This document shows positions 12,091 through 23,000 of a DNA stretch of 64,000 nucleotides, in pieces. The notes beneath the pieces were generated by a model, which worked only from the letters and a program-made list of their open reading frames with translations, was not told where the DNA came from and made no database searches. The translations under genes and the position numbers were made by a program. The DNA is from Prorocentrum cordatum (lineage: Eukaryota > Sar > Dinophyceae > Prorocentrales > Prorocentraceae). Location: the NCBI GenBank assembly GCA_963575745.1, contig CAUYUJ010019896.1, positions 1 to 64,000 on the forward strand, in the 5' to 3' direction. How positions within the stretch are numbered: the stretch's first letter is position 1; every line of letters begins with the position of its first letter.

Positions 12091-13497
12091 TCGATCTTAT
12101 TCCCGCTCGCCATATTGATCTGAGCTCGATCGGGTACCTTTTACTACCAAAAAGCACACTGGCGGGATCGGTCGTTTCGCTTCATCTTGATACGCGTTGT
12201 CGGTATTTTATTCTTAACTCGAGCTGTAGAAGAGCTACAGAGCTGGTAAGCACAGCTATCGCACTCAGAATCATCAGGCGCGTTCGGCTGTCCCGATCAG
12301 AGGTCTGAGCTCGGTCTGCTAGCCGAGCTAGGCCCGCAAACATATTCGTATTGTTCGAGTCAACTTGATAAGCGTCGTCAGTATTTTCTACTTAACTCGA
12401 GCTGTAGAGCAGATATCGTTTTCATATCATCAGGCTGGTAAGCAGACGTATCGTTTTCAGAATCATCAGGCGCGTTCGCCTGTTCAATCCATAGGTCTGA
12501 ACTCGGTCTGCTAGCCGAGGTAAGTCCGCAAACCTATTCGTATTATTCGAGGCAACTTGCTACGCGTGGTGGATATTTTGCACTTAATTCGGGCTGCAGA
12601 GCAGGTACAGTGCTGGTAAGCACATCTACTCAGAATCATCAGGCGCATTCGCCTCTTGTCTCCAGAGGTCTGAACTCGGTATGCTAGCCGCGCTAGGTCC
12701 GCAATCTATTCGTATTATTCGAGTCATCTTCACAAACGCTCTCGCTATTTTCTGTACTTGACTCGAGCTGTAGGCAGCTACAGAGTCTACAGTCACATAA
12801 ATCGATTGAGAATTATCGAAAGCGTTTGTCTGTTGTATCGAGAGCTCTGAACTCGGCCTGCTGCCGAGCTAGGTTCGCGAAACTATTCGTATTGTCCGAA
12901 TCATCGTGAAACGTGCAATTTCTGCACTTAACTCGTGCTGGGGGAGGGCTACAGTGCTCCGGGTCTAGAAATCGATTCGCACATATCAGGCTCGTTCGTT
13001 GGTCGATTCGAGAGCTCAGAACTTGGTTTGCTGCTCGAAACAGATCTGCGAAACTATTATATTATTCGAGTCATCCTGAGAGATGCTCTCGTTTTTCTAC
13101 ACTTAACTCGCTGTAGGGGGGCTGCAGGGCTGGTAATCACATGAGTCGATTCGCAGACATCAGACGCGTCCGCTTGTCGCATTCAGGTAAAAAATATTCA
13201 CTATGAGTCAGAATGTTGGTAGGTGCTCTCGGTTGTCTCAACTTAAGTCGAGCTTGGAAGCTCTACGAGTTCCCCGGCGGTAACCAAGGTTGAGCATAAG
13301 ACTCTTGTCATACCGCGGGTTGTACAAGCGTATTTCGGAGAGCTTAGGCTGTCGTCTTCCTGATCGTCAGGATCGGTGAGGCTTCGCCTGCTCCCTATAC
13401 GTCCGCGTCTTTACTTCCGACTAGGCTGGAAAGCCTGCACAGTCGACCGCAAAGTCCGCAAAAAACCAAGGTTGACGGTTTACCGCCGGCGCCCAGT
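12091..13497 (+). repeat. Type-1 unit, truncated start, hairpin split by a LINE tail
   Basis: It starts at TCGATCTTATTCCCG (about +179). Six subrepeats follow, one with an extra partial duplication near 12415-12445. The left hairpin arm is at 13274-13283 and the right arm at 13480-13489, separated by the retroposon at 13293-13465. Confidence 0.85.
13293..13465 (+). mobile_element. LINE-B-type solo 3' tail in hairpin loop
   Basis: This 173-bp insert begins GCATAAGACTC (homologous to 37518 onward) and ends ACCGCAAAGTCCGCAAAAAA. The flanks share AACCAAGGTTGA, so the insertion duplicated at least 10-12 bp of the loop. The 5' junction has GTTGA microhomology between element and target. Confidence 0.88.
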
Positions 13498-15291
13498 ACC
13501 TCGTAGAGCTCTTCGGTATCGATGAGCTAGAGGAATTCGGGCGCGGGCTGGAGCCAGTACCTCGTAGAGCTCTTCGGCATGGATGAGCTAGAGGAATTCC
13601 GGCGCAGGGTGTAGCTAGCTGGCCGACCCGGCCCCGACGGACAATGTGCAAACTTTGGCTCGGTTGGACGAACTTCGTCAGAGTAACTCGTAGAGCTTCC
13701 CTTAGCTAGTTATAGCCGGAAGCTACCGGCGCGCTGGAGAGCTAGTTCGCTCGAAAAAAAAGAACTGAATTTTTCACAATTTTTGCTCAGTTAAAAAATA
13801 CGTTCTCGAAATTTGACCATTCGTTAGAACTCTAGTATTTTTTCCCGTGATATTCGATCTCATTCGCGCTCGCCATCTTGATCTCAGCTCGATCGGGTAA
13901 CTTTGAAGGCTAAACATCACACTGACGGGATCGGCCGTTTCGAGTCATCTTGATACGCGTTGTTGGTATTTTGTACTTAACTCGAGGTGTAGACAGCTAC
14001 AGAGCTGGTAAGCACAGCTTACGCACTCAGAATCATCAGGTGCGTTCGCCTGTTAAATCAATAGGTCTGAGCTCGGTCTGCTAGCCGAGCTAGGTCCGCA
14101 AACCTATTCGTATTATTCGAGTCAACTTGATACGCGTTGTCGGTATTTTCTACTTAACTGGAGCTGTAGGGCAGCTAGAGAGCTGGTAAGCACGCCCATC
14201 GCACTCAGAATCATCAGACGCGTTCGCCTGTTGAATCCATAGGTCTGAACTCGGTCTGCTAGCCGAGCTAGGTATGCACACCTATTCGTACTATTCGAGT
14301 CAACTTGATACGCGGTTTCGGTATTTTCTACTTAACTCGAGCTGTAGGGCAGCTACAGTGCTGGTAAGCACACCTATCGCACTCAGAATCATCAGGCGCG
14401 TTCGCCGAGGTCTCAACTCGATCTGCTAGCCGAGCTAGGTGCGCAAACCTATTCGTATTATTCGAGTGAACTTGACACGCGTGCTGGGTATTTTGTACTT
14501 AATTCGAGCTGCAGTGCAGCTATAGTGCTGGTAAGCACATCTATCGCACTCAGAATGATCAGGCGCGTTCGCCATTAGACTCTAGAGGTCTGAACTCGGT
14601 CTGCTAGGCGAGCTAGGTCCGCAAATCTATTCGTATTATTCGAGTCATCTTCACAAACGCTCTCGGTATTTTCTGTACTCAACTCGAGCTGTAGGCAGCT
14701 ACAGCCTAAAGTCACAGAAATCGATCGGGAATTATCGGGCACGTTTGTCTGTTGTATCGAGAGCTCTGAACTCGGTCTGCTGCTCGAGCTAGGTTCGCGA
14801 AACTATTCGTATTGTCCGAATCATCGTGAAAAGTGCTCTGAATTTTCTGCACTCAACTCGTGCTGGGGGAGGGCTACAGTGCTGCGGGTCATAGAAATCG
14901 ATTTGAACACATCAGGCGCGTTCGTTGGTCGATTCGAGAGCTCAGACTTGGTCTGCTGCTCGGAACAGGTCTGCGAAACTATTGTATTATTCGAGTCATC
15001 CTGAGAGATGCTTTCGGTTTTCTGCACTTAACTCGGGCTGTAGGGGGACTGCAGGGCTGGTAATCACATGAGTCGATTCGCGGACATCAGACGCGTCCGC
15101 CTGTCGCATTGAGAGGTCTGAACTCGGTCTGATCAGACGCGTCCGCTTGTCGCATTTGGAGGGCAAAAAATATTCACTATGAGTCAGAATTTTGGTAGGT
15201 GCTCTCGGTTTTCTCAACTTAAGTCGAGCTTGGAAGCTCTACGAGTTCCCCGGCCGTAACCAAGGTTGACGGTTTACCGCCGGCGCCCAGT
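13498..15291 (+). repeat. Composite unit: two type-2 left-end fragments, then a type-1 unit
   Basis: Two type-2 left ends (ACCTCGTAGAGCTC) at 13498 and 13559 are followed by a type-1 left end at 13685. The hairpin at 15250-15283 has a G-to-C change in its left arm (GGCCGTAA), a single mismatch. Confidence 0.8.
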
Positions 15292-16399
15292 AACTCGTAG
15301 AGCTTCCCTTAGCTAGTTATAGCTGGAAGCTAAGAGTAATTCCGGCGCGCTGGAGAGCTAGTTCGCTCGAAAAAAAAGAACTGAACTTTTCACAACTTTT
15401 GGTCGGTTGAAAATTATGTTCTCGAAATTTGACCATTCGTTAGAGCTCTAGTATTTTTTCCCGTGATATTCGATCTTATTCGCGCTCGCCATCTTGATCT
15501 CAGCTCGATCGGGTAACTTTGAAGGCCAAAAAGCACACTGGCGGGATCGGCCGTTTCGAGTCATCTTGATACGCGCTGTCGGTATTTGGTACTTAACTCG
15601 AGCTTCAGGATAGCTACAGAGCTGGTGAGCACAGCTATCGCACTCAGAATCATCAGGCGCGTTCGCCTGTTCAATCCATAGGTCTGAACTCGGCTCGCTA
15701 GCCGAGCTAGGTCCGGAAACCTCTTTGTATTACTCGAGTCAACTTGATAAGCGTTGTCGGTATTTTCTACTTAACTCGAGCTGTAGGGCAGCTACAGTGC
15801 TGGTAAGCACACTTATCGCACTCAGAATCATCAGACGAGTTCGCCTGTTGAATCCATAGGTCTGAACTCGGTCTGCTAGCCGAGCTAGGTCCGCAAACCC
15901 ATTCGTATTATTCGAGTCAACTTGATACGCGTTGTCGGTATTTTCTACTTAACTCGAGCTGTAGGGCAGCTACAGTGCTGGTAAGCACAGCTATCGCATT
16001 CAGAATCATCAGGCGCGTTCGCCTGTTGAATCCATAGGTCTGAATTCGGCCTGCTAGCCGAGCTAGGTCCGCAATTCTATTCGTATTATTCGAGTTATCT
16101 TGACAAATGCTCTCGGTATTTTCTTAACTCGAGCTGTAGGCAGCTACAGAGCCTACAGACACAGAAATCGATTGAGAATTATCGGGCGCGTTTGTCTGTT
16201 GTATCGAGAGCTCTGAACTCGGCCTGCTGCCCGAGCTAGGTTCGCGAAACAATTCGTATTGTCCGAGTCATCGTAAAACGTGCTCTCAATTTCTGCATGT
16301 TGGTAGGTGCTCTCGGTTTTCTCAACTCAAGTCGAGCTTGGAAGCTCTACGAGTTCCCCAGCGGTAACCAAGGTTGACGGTTTACCGCCGGCGCCCAGT
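15292..16399 (+). repeat. Near-complete type-1 unit
   Basis: It has an intact left inverted repeat (ACTCGTAGAGCTTCC) and five or six subrepeats, though the last lacks about half its length near 16288. The right inverted repeat is followed by hairpin 16358-16391, which has one left-arm mismatch (CCAGCGG). Confidence 0.88.
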
Positions 16400-16694
16400 T
16401 TTGAACATTCGTTTTGAGATCTGGTATTTTTCGCACCTGTAGTGGGATATTTCGCGTTCGCTAGTGAATCCTGAGGTCTGTAGCTGCAGTATTACTATCA
16501 AAACACTTGGCGAAACCGTGCTTTGATATAAACATAAAAACGTGTATTTTCGAGTTCTTTCGGGTCTTCATCTGGACTCTACCTGCATGTGTGCCGAGCA
16601 GCGCCGTGCGAGAAAAGAGCTCTACGAGGGTCTCGGCGGTCCCGCCGTAGCCATTTTGGCTCAAGGAGCTCTACGAGGTTCCCGGCGGTAACCA
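16400..16694 (+). repeat. Type-2 unit with a duplicated right end flanking a spliced leader
   Basis: The unit starts truncated at TTTGAACATTCG. Its first right end (GAGCTCTACGAGG, then TCTCGGCGGT at 16631-16640) is followed by the spliced leader, then by a second right end and hairpin left arm (16682-16691). The matching right arm lies 14 kb away at 30757-30766, after three LINEs. Confidence 0.85.
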
Positions 16695-19354
16695 GGGTAG
16701 GTATGCGTCATATTCTTCGGTTATTCCAAGACCTGTATCTTCAACGGTATCCTACTCCTCGGATTTGGTCTGAGTTGCTTGTGGTGTTGATGCCGAAAGC
16801 TAAAGATATCACTAAGTTGTCTGATACTCGTGCTCTCGTCTTACTTAGCAGCCTAAGCAAATGGTATACTTCATGTTTGGTTGAGATTGCTGAAGGTTAT
16901 CTGAAAAGGGTCCCACAATATTTACATAACTACGGATTTTGCAAGGGAAGGCGCACGCACGAGATCACTGCCATGCTTAAGCATGCCACCACACACGCTC
17001 TGGAGTGGGGGAAAGATGAGACCCTGCACCTCGCGTCATTAGATGTGCAGACTGCCTTTGATAACGTCACGGTTGAGAAGGCCAGTCGGGCCTTGGATGC
17101 CATCCCTGGGTTCCCCAATGACCTTGCGTTGGCGCTACTCGCTCCCAGTATCCTGGACACAGCGGACTTTACCTTTCAGGACTCCACGGCGACGGGTATT
17201 CCCTGGGATGCATGTGTACGTACTGGTAGTGTGGAGGCCCCCTTCCTGTGGAAGTGTGTGACACTACTGATGTGGGATAGGATTGTACTGAATTGGGAGG
17301 AGGAGAAGTTGGGGTACGATTTGGGGGTGGAGGCTGGTGGGAGGTATCTTACTCATGCGCTCTGGGCCGATAACATTTTGCTTTTCTCGAAATCAAAGAC
17401 TGAGCTCACACGTATGGTGGGGGACTTCTCGGCTCAGCTGTATACGCACGGTTTCAGATGGAAAGATTCCTCACTACACTATCTTGCCTTTGGGGAGGAC
17501 TCTGAAGGCGCCTCGACGGGGAACCTCGTTGTCCAGGTGAACGATCTCGGTACCCTGTGTCTTCCGCGATGCTCTGAAATGGAGTGCCTGGGTTGCCTGG
17601 TCACGACCAAGACTGACAAACACCATGATGTGGCTTGGAAATTGGCTCGGGGTTGGAAGCGATTTAACCAGTTCCGCAAGTTTTATACGAATCGTGCTGT
17701 ACCCTTCCAGAAGAAAATCAAGCATTATGAATCTAGGTTGCGTAGTTTTGTACTTTTCGGTGTTGAAGGCATGCCAGCGGACCACCACACTTTGAAACAG
17801 TTGCACACGTGGGAAGGTAAAATATTGTGTTCTATGGTACGCCGCCCGAAACCTGCCGACATGGATTGGAGTATATACTTATGCAACTTGTACAAACGTG
17901 GGCGGCGTATGCTCCTGGAATTGGGACGGCCGTCTCTTGTGCAGCTATTCTTGTTTCGTCAGTGGCAGTGGGCTCAGGACTGTACGTTTACTGTGAAACG
18001 CCTGAACCCAACACCCGCACAGATTCCTCCAGGTACTTTTGATTCTTCAGGCAAGCCTGGCCCCAACGTCTTTGCTGCGTGTGAGCCACCGCCGGCCAAG
18101 AGACAACGTCAGGATGAACCCATGTATGTGCTACCAAGTATTGCGTGCTCGACATCAATGGGATGTCATCCTGACGTGTGTGAGACGATGCATGCTGTTG
18201 ATTCCTTTGAGCTCCCTGGTTCTCAGACACAATTACCCGCGCATCGGCGCAATCTGATTTCCCAGATGCATAAGCGTGCAAAGACATTCCATCCATCTCA
18301 GGATTCTCTGTCGCAAAAGCGTTCCTCTGTTGAGTTGCCGTCGCAGGAAATCGCTGCAAACAAGCGGCGACGGGTGGCTCCACCTCAGCATCGTAGTACA
18401 GGGGACTCGCATATGCAGGCTAGAGAATGTATTTTTGCATGGTCGGGGGAGTGGACTGACCGACGGCAGGCCTTCATTGCATCGCTGCCTTGGAAAGAAC
18501 GCCCATTAATGACGCGTCGGCATGAGGGGGGGAGACCACTGGCGTTGAGAAACTTCCATTACATTTTCGAGTTGGTATCAGGGAAGGATTGGTATCACAC
18601 GTTATCCTTTTCACGTCAGGGATGGAAAGAATTTCTGAAGCGGGCACTGGATGTTACTAACATGGAGGAGGCGTGGGGGTACTGTTACTTTAAACATGCA
18701 CAACCTGCGGGATATGCTAGGGAGGAGGAGGAGAGGGAGAAGACGGAGGAGCAGCAAAGGAAGGAGGACGAGAAGATGGAGAAACGACTTGCGTACATTA
18801 ATGAACATGCATCGGAGTGGAATGCGGAGCCTCGGGACTCGATACCGATGGAATTGATTGGGGACTCCGCCACAGGGGTGAATTGGATTAACGGTCTCTG
18901 GGCAACATCCAATATTATCTACAAGCACATTCTTGGCGACATTCAAAATAGGCTGGAGCATATCTCTGTGTTGTATGGTATGAGGCCTCCGAGTTGGGGC
19001 CACAATATGTTCAAGTGGATCTATCGAGAAGGAAACGAAAGAGCTGACAGGCTGACATGGTTGGCCAGAACCAAAAATAGTTACGTTACGTTCCATACCT
19101 CACTTATTGAACATGCGAGTAAAACAAAACTAGACGGCCTCCGTGGATTCTTCGACGGAGGTCGCTCTGTGGAGGGATGTGCTGCAGGATGGTGTATAGA
19201 TTTGTGTGTACACGGGACGTGGCAGTTGGTGGCGGAGGAAGCTGTCTCGCTTGATGCCTCTGCTTCTGTCATGTTTTGTGAGATGATTGCAGCACAACGG
19301 CTCTGTATGGCCGTGGAGCACATTTTGGGTAGCATCTTTCATCCAAGCAGCTGA
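16589..19354 (+). CDS. LINE-A reverse transcriptase / RNase H (N-terminally truncated ORF)
   Basis: The frame is open for 921 codons. Codons 1-35 are read from repeat and spliced-leader DNA, so the true LINE sequence begins near codon 36 (RHILRLF). The protein has RT motif A DVQTAFD (D152), a motif B variant RTGSVEAP, and the catalytic box WADN (259-262, bases 17363-17374) instead of (F/Y)ADD. Thumb region and a linker with a basic PPPAKRQRQDEP stretch follow. The RNase H motifs come in permuted order: GDS (D759), YREGNERAD (D820), FFDGG (D856), then CEM (E898). There is no endonuclease, so this copy cannot move by itself. Stop is TGA. Confidence 0.88.
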   Translation: MCRAAPCEKRALRGSRRSRRSHFGSRSSTRFPAVTRVGMRHILRLFQDLYLQRYPTPRIWSELLVVLMPKAKDITKLSDTRALVLLSSLSKWYTSCLVEIAEGYLKRVPQYLHNYGFCKGRRTHEITAMLKHATTHALEWGKDETLHLASLDVQTAFDNVTVEKASRALDAIPGFPNDLALALLAPSILDTADFTFQDSTATGIPWDACVRTGSVEAPFLWKCVTLLMWDRIVLNWEEEKLGYDLGVEAGGRYLTHALWADNILLFSKSKTELTRMVGDFSAQLYTHGFRWKDSSLHYLAFGEDSEGASTGNLVVQVNDLGTLCLPRCSEMECLGCLVTTKTDKHHDVAWKLARGWKRFNQFRKFYTNRAVPFQKKIKHYESRLRSFVLFGVEGMPADHHTLKQLHTWEGKILCSMVRRPKPADMDWSIYLCNLYKRGRRMLLELGRPSLVQLFLFRQWQWAQDCTFTVKRLNPTPAQIPPGTFDSSGKPGPNVFAACEPPPAKRQRQDEPMYVLPSIACSTSMGCHPDVCETMHAVDSFELPGSQTQLPAHRRNLISQMHKRAKTFHPSQDSLSQKRSSVELPSQEIAANKRRRVAPPQHRSTGDSHMQARECIFAWSGEWTDRRQAFIASLPWKERPLMTRRHEGGRPLALRNFHYIFELVSGKDWYHTLSFSRQGWKEFLKRALDVTNMEEAWGYCYFKHAQPAGYAREEEEREKTEEQQRKEDEKMEKRLAYINEHASEWNAEPRDSIPMELIGDSATGVNWINGLWATSNIIYKHILGDIQNRLEHISVLYGMRPPSWGHNMFKWIYREGNERADRLTWLARTKNSYVTFHTSLIEHASKTKLDGLRGFFDGGRSVEGCAAGWCIDLCVHGTWQLVAEEAVSLDASASVMFCEMIAAQRLCMAVEHILGSIFHPSS
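16644..16665 (+). other. Dinoflagellate spliced-leader relic (DinoSL)
   Basis: All 22 positions match the known leader, with G at the variable first base: CCGTAGCC, ATTTTGGC, TCAAG. It is not a spliced-leader RNA gene, because no GT donor follows it. It is directly joined to GAGCTCTACGAGGTT of a type-2 right end. In mRNA the leader is added at an AG acceptor; a copy of the same repeat with AAG before GAGCTC exists at 47444-47446. The simplest reading is retroposition of a trans-spliced transcript. Confidence 0.95.
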
Positions 19355-19571
19355 CTCATTTCATCTTGCTTGGAGCTCTCCAACACCTTTACATTTTCAC
19401 ATGTTGTATTGCATCCTTTTCCTTGTTCCTGCATCCTATTCCGTTGCCTATGCCTCAGTGGCTCGGCAGTGTGATGATAAGAGTTGCCCTCTCCAGCTAC
19501 CCTGTGCTCCGTTTGGGAGTCTTAGGGCTCAGCTGTCACAGCTGTCCGCGCCCTGACTCAAACTCAAAAAA
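16695..19571 (+). mobile_element. LINE-A, 5'-truncated non-LTR retrotransposon
   Basis: The element lies between CCAGGG at 16692-16697 and CCAGGG at 19572-19577, a short target duplication derived from the hairpin loop. It is truncated inside the reverse transcriptase and lacks ORF1 and the endonuclease. The 3' UTR (19355-19571) ends CTCAAAAAA and does not share the tail of LINE-B. It is the leftmost, so probably the youngest, of three LINEs stacked in one hairpin. Confidence 0.9.
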
Positions 19572-19577
19572 CCAGGG

Positions 19578-20048
19578 ACCGACAGGGATGTCATCTGGAG
19601 GGTCAAACGGTGCATCGACCTTGTGACGGTACCCCCTGCCAAACGCCCCGTGCCTCCTCCAGGAATCCAGATTGCAGCACCACAGTGCCTCATTGAGAAT
19701 ATGAAGCAGGTGATCAACCCTGAGTTGATCAAAGTCAGTGTCGAGTGCCCCGAGTGGAAGAGGGACCACGTTAAGGCGGTGGGGAGATTCTGCGGTACTA
19801 TTCGGAGCATGTGTACACAGATTGGCATAGAGGTTATTGCTGTGCGAGGGGAGATGGGACCGCCCAAATCGACTATATGGACAATGCCAACGACGGCCGC
19901 CCCGAGGCCAATGCTTCTAGCAGAATTTACCACGACACGGGCGACATGGGAAGTATCGAGTGAGACTATCGATAGGCTGCATCAGATCATACCTGCGTTT
20001 ACTAAGACGAAGACGGATATCGAGACGGAAGTCAACAGGAGGGTGTGA
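19578..20048 (+). CDS. LINE-B ORF1 protein, N-terminus missing
   Basis: The frame is already open at the element's 5' edge, so the start codon was lost by truncation. The C-terminal region aligns by eye with LINE-C ORF1: RGEMGPP here against RAELGPP there, each followed by a conserved TIW or HFW and a P-T-rich stretch, then a charged helical end. The family role is presumably RNA binding in the retrotransposition particle, by analogy with other LINE ORF1 proteins. It ends at TGA 20046-20048, after which the same frame continues into ORF2. Confidence 0.75.
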   Translation, partial: TDRDVIWRVKRCIDLVTVPPAKRPVPPPGIQIAAPQCLIENMKQVINPELIKVSVECPEWKRDHVKAVGRFCGTIRSMCTQIGIEVIAVRGEMGPPKSTIWTMPTTAAPRPMLLAEFTTTRATWEVSSETIDRLHQIIPAFTKTKTDIETEVNRRV

Positions 20049-23000
20049 CGACGACGGCGCCGAACACCGTTCAAGGGGATCCGACTGGGCAGCTGGAGTC
20101 TCAATCGGGCGGGGTCGGCCAACTTCAAGGGGAATGAGATCCTGAGGAGCCTCTCTATGCGTGACTGCATCTGGGGTGTTCAGGAATGCCAGAATCTTTT
20201 TGGAGGCAAATTCGATGCATATATTAGACGGTGTGGCCTTTCATATCGTGTGAGTTGTGACAGTAAGTGTGGGTTACTATTTAACAAAGAGTGGAGTACA
20301 TGTGTGCGTGAATCAATATGTCAACACGAACGGTTCTGTGTGGTGGTCTTTGGTAGCGGAAGTGCCCCCGTGATAGTTGCCTCTGCGTATCTTCCCGACC
20401 CCGGCGTGGAGAACGCCGTAGATGTGCAGTGCAGTGTGTTGGACACGCTTGAGTCAGTCATTCTCACTCTGCGCAGCCGCTGGAAGGGAGCGACTGTGTC
20501 TGTGCTGCTCGATGCCAATGTCGAGCTACCTCCATCGACTCAACTGCAGTGCTCACGCACTGGGACTATCTATGAGGCGGCGGGAAGTGCTACCAAGGAG
20601 GAGAGGAGGACATGTGAGGAGGGAGGTGCACAGCGGGTGAGGAGGGACGTACGACAACAGTTGCGCGAGCGTGTGCTTTGCTTTCTAGGGCGCCTGGGGA
20701 TGAAGGCTGCCAATTCGTTCTTGCCACGACGACTACACACATGGGAGAGTTACGGAGTATCTCGGTGGGGGACGTGTAAGAAAGTTCTCGATTACATATT
20801 TGTTCCCAGGACGTGGGAGATCGATAAGATGACGGTTGAGACGATTATGAGTAATGGGGGGAAGACAAATCGTAGTCGTCTCAGTGACCACGGCCTGCTT
20901 CAGGGGACTTTTAGTGATACAGGCGCTCAGCTGGTCAAACGTAGTATCCCGACGGCAGCTCGTGAAAAGAGTTTGGTTGGTTATAAGACAGTGAATTGGG
21001 GGGACCTCAATATGGCACGAAAGGAAATCGATCGGGTCCTGGGAGATGCCAATACTACTTGTTCTCCAAGGGACCTTGTGTCGACTACTATTCGGGCCTG
21101 TACTGAACAGGAGGAAATCAAATTCACGACTGCCACCACGGGGCGGGGGCTACCACCAATCAGACCTGCAGGACTCACGGCCTGCCAGGAGATCTTGCGA
21201 CGGAGGCCTGTGCCAGCGTCAGTGGATGTGCCGAGCTTGCGCAGACGTGCCAACGGACTTCGGAGGGAGTATCGTGCGGCGTTGGCCGCGTGGACCTCTC
21301 CTGCTTCCAGACGCAAAGAGCGAGGTGGTATCAAGCACCTCATTGTGCAGGGACGGATATCTGAGGACAGGGAGGAGTGGGTGGAGGAGATCAGAGCACA
21401 TACCAGACAGAGATATACTTCGGAAGAGGTCAGAGGACGGGATATGGAGATGATGGAGGAGTTGAGGAGGGATGCACAACAGAACTTATGTGACGGGTAC
21501 TGCACGGAGGGACTGACGATGGCGGTGGTATGCCAGGCACGGTCTCGTCTCAAGTCCAGGCGTGCCACCGGCCCAGACAGGCTGCCTTGTGAAATACTCA
21601 AGGCATTGCCGTGGGCGACTTTACGTGGCGTTGCTCGGATGTTTGACGATATATTTCGCTTGGCACGGCAGTATCCGCAGGACTGGAGGCAGATTTTGAT
21701 CGCCTTCATGCCCAAGCTGCCGAGCTTGACATCACTGACGGATGCACGGTACCTTTGCCTGCAAAACAGTCTCAGCCGTTGGTGCTCTGCCTGTGTGGTG
21801 ATCTTGGTCGAACAGTTCGTGTCTCGGGCTGGCCTCATGGGACCCCTGGGTATCTACGGCTTCCAAGAGGGACGTAAAACGGTGGAAATTGTGGGGGCCC
21901 TCAAGGCTCTGGCTCAACATGGGGACATCTGGGGGAAGGATCAGACGGTCCATATCGCTAACGCCGATATCAAACAAGCATTCGACCATTGCAGTCTTCA
22001 GAATGCCAAGCGTGCTATGTGCCATGCCAATATTCCTGCCTATCTTCAGTATGCTTTGCTCTCACCGCTGGTATGCACTACGGGATCGTTAATTGTTGAG
22101 GGTATGGCAATTCACGACATCAACTGGGACGTCTGTATACGTACGGGCGGCCCTGAGGGGCCTCTCCTCTTTAACCTTATCATATGTGCCATGTGGGGAC
22201 CAATTTTTCGGGAATGGGACAGTAAAGGAGTGGGGTATGTGCTGGAGGGCGTCTGTGGTGAGTATGAGCGACGGACAATAGTGAACCACTTTGTGTGGGC
22301 GGACAACTGCTACCTCGTCTCTGCATCCCCAACTGTGTTGGCTCAGATGATGCACGATCTAACACTACCACTACATGACTGGGGGATGAGATGGAAGGAT
22401 AGCAGCTTGTTGTACATGACATGTGGGGTTAATGCGAGAGTGGACGGAGACGGACACATACTTGCCAGCGAGGATTTGTGTGTACCTGCGTGCTCGATGT
22501 ATCAGGAATTTAGACTTCGACGTGTATGCAGTATGAAAGTATTGGGTCATGAGATTTTCTCCACGTACCTTGTGCCTGCTCATCCCGATGTTGAATATCG
22601 AATCAAGGAGGCTCGTGCGTGTTTCATAGGACAGTCGGATTTCTTTCGTAACCGAGCGGTAGCAGTCCGTGATAAATTTTGTCGTTATCAAGACAAGGTG
22701 CAGAGTATGGCGTTGTATTGTCTTGAGACATGTACGGCGGACACTTCCTCGCTTCACACACTCAATGCCTTCGAGGGATGGTGTCTGTGCCGTATGTTCC
22801 GACGGCCGAGGAGGGGGGAGGAGACTATGGCGGACTGGAACCGCCGAAGGTACCACGAGGCCAGAGAGCAGTTTCGATCTTATGGATTTGCGAGTTTGGT
22901 GCAACGATTTCTCCGTATGGTTTGGAACTCCGCTAAGGATGCTGCTGCCTTCATTACTATGTTATTTACTTCTTCTCATGAGGAAATATCTTCGACACAA

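Noticed and set aside
13980-14860. tRNA-like cloverleaf in the 180-bp subrepeat
   Set aside because: There are three stem-loops, but no acceptor stem, no convincing A and B boxes, and the spacing is too long.
1-16399. Dozens of 60-145-codon open frames on both strands in the repeat units
   Set aside because: They recur with the repeats, change length with single indels between copies, overlap in opposite directions and show no domain.
16644-16665. Spliced-leader RNA gene
   Set aside because: The leader is not followed by a GT donor or an Sm-like region, but by type-2 repeat sequence.
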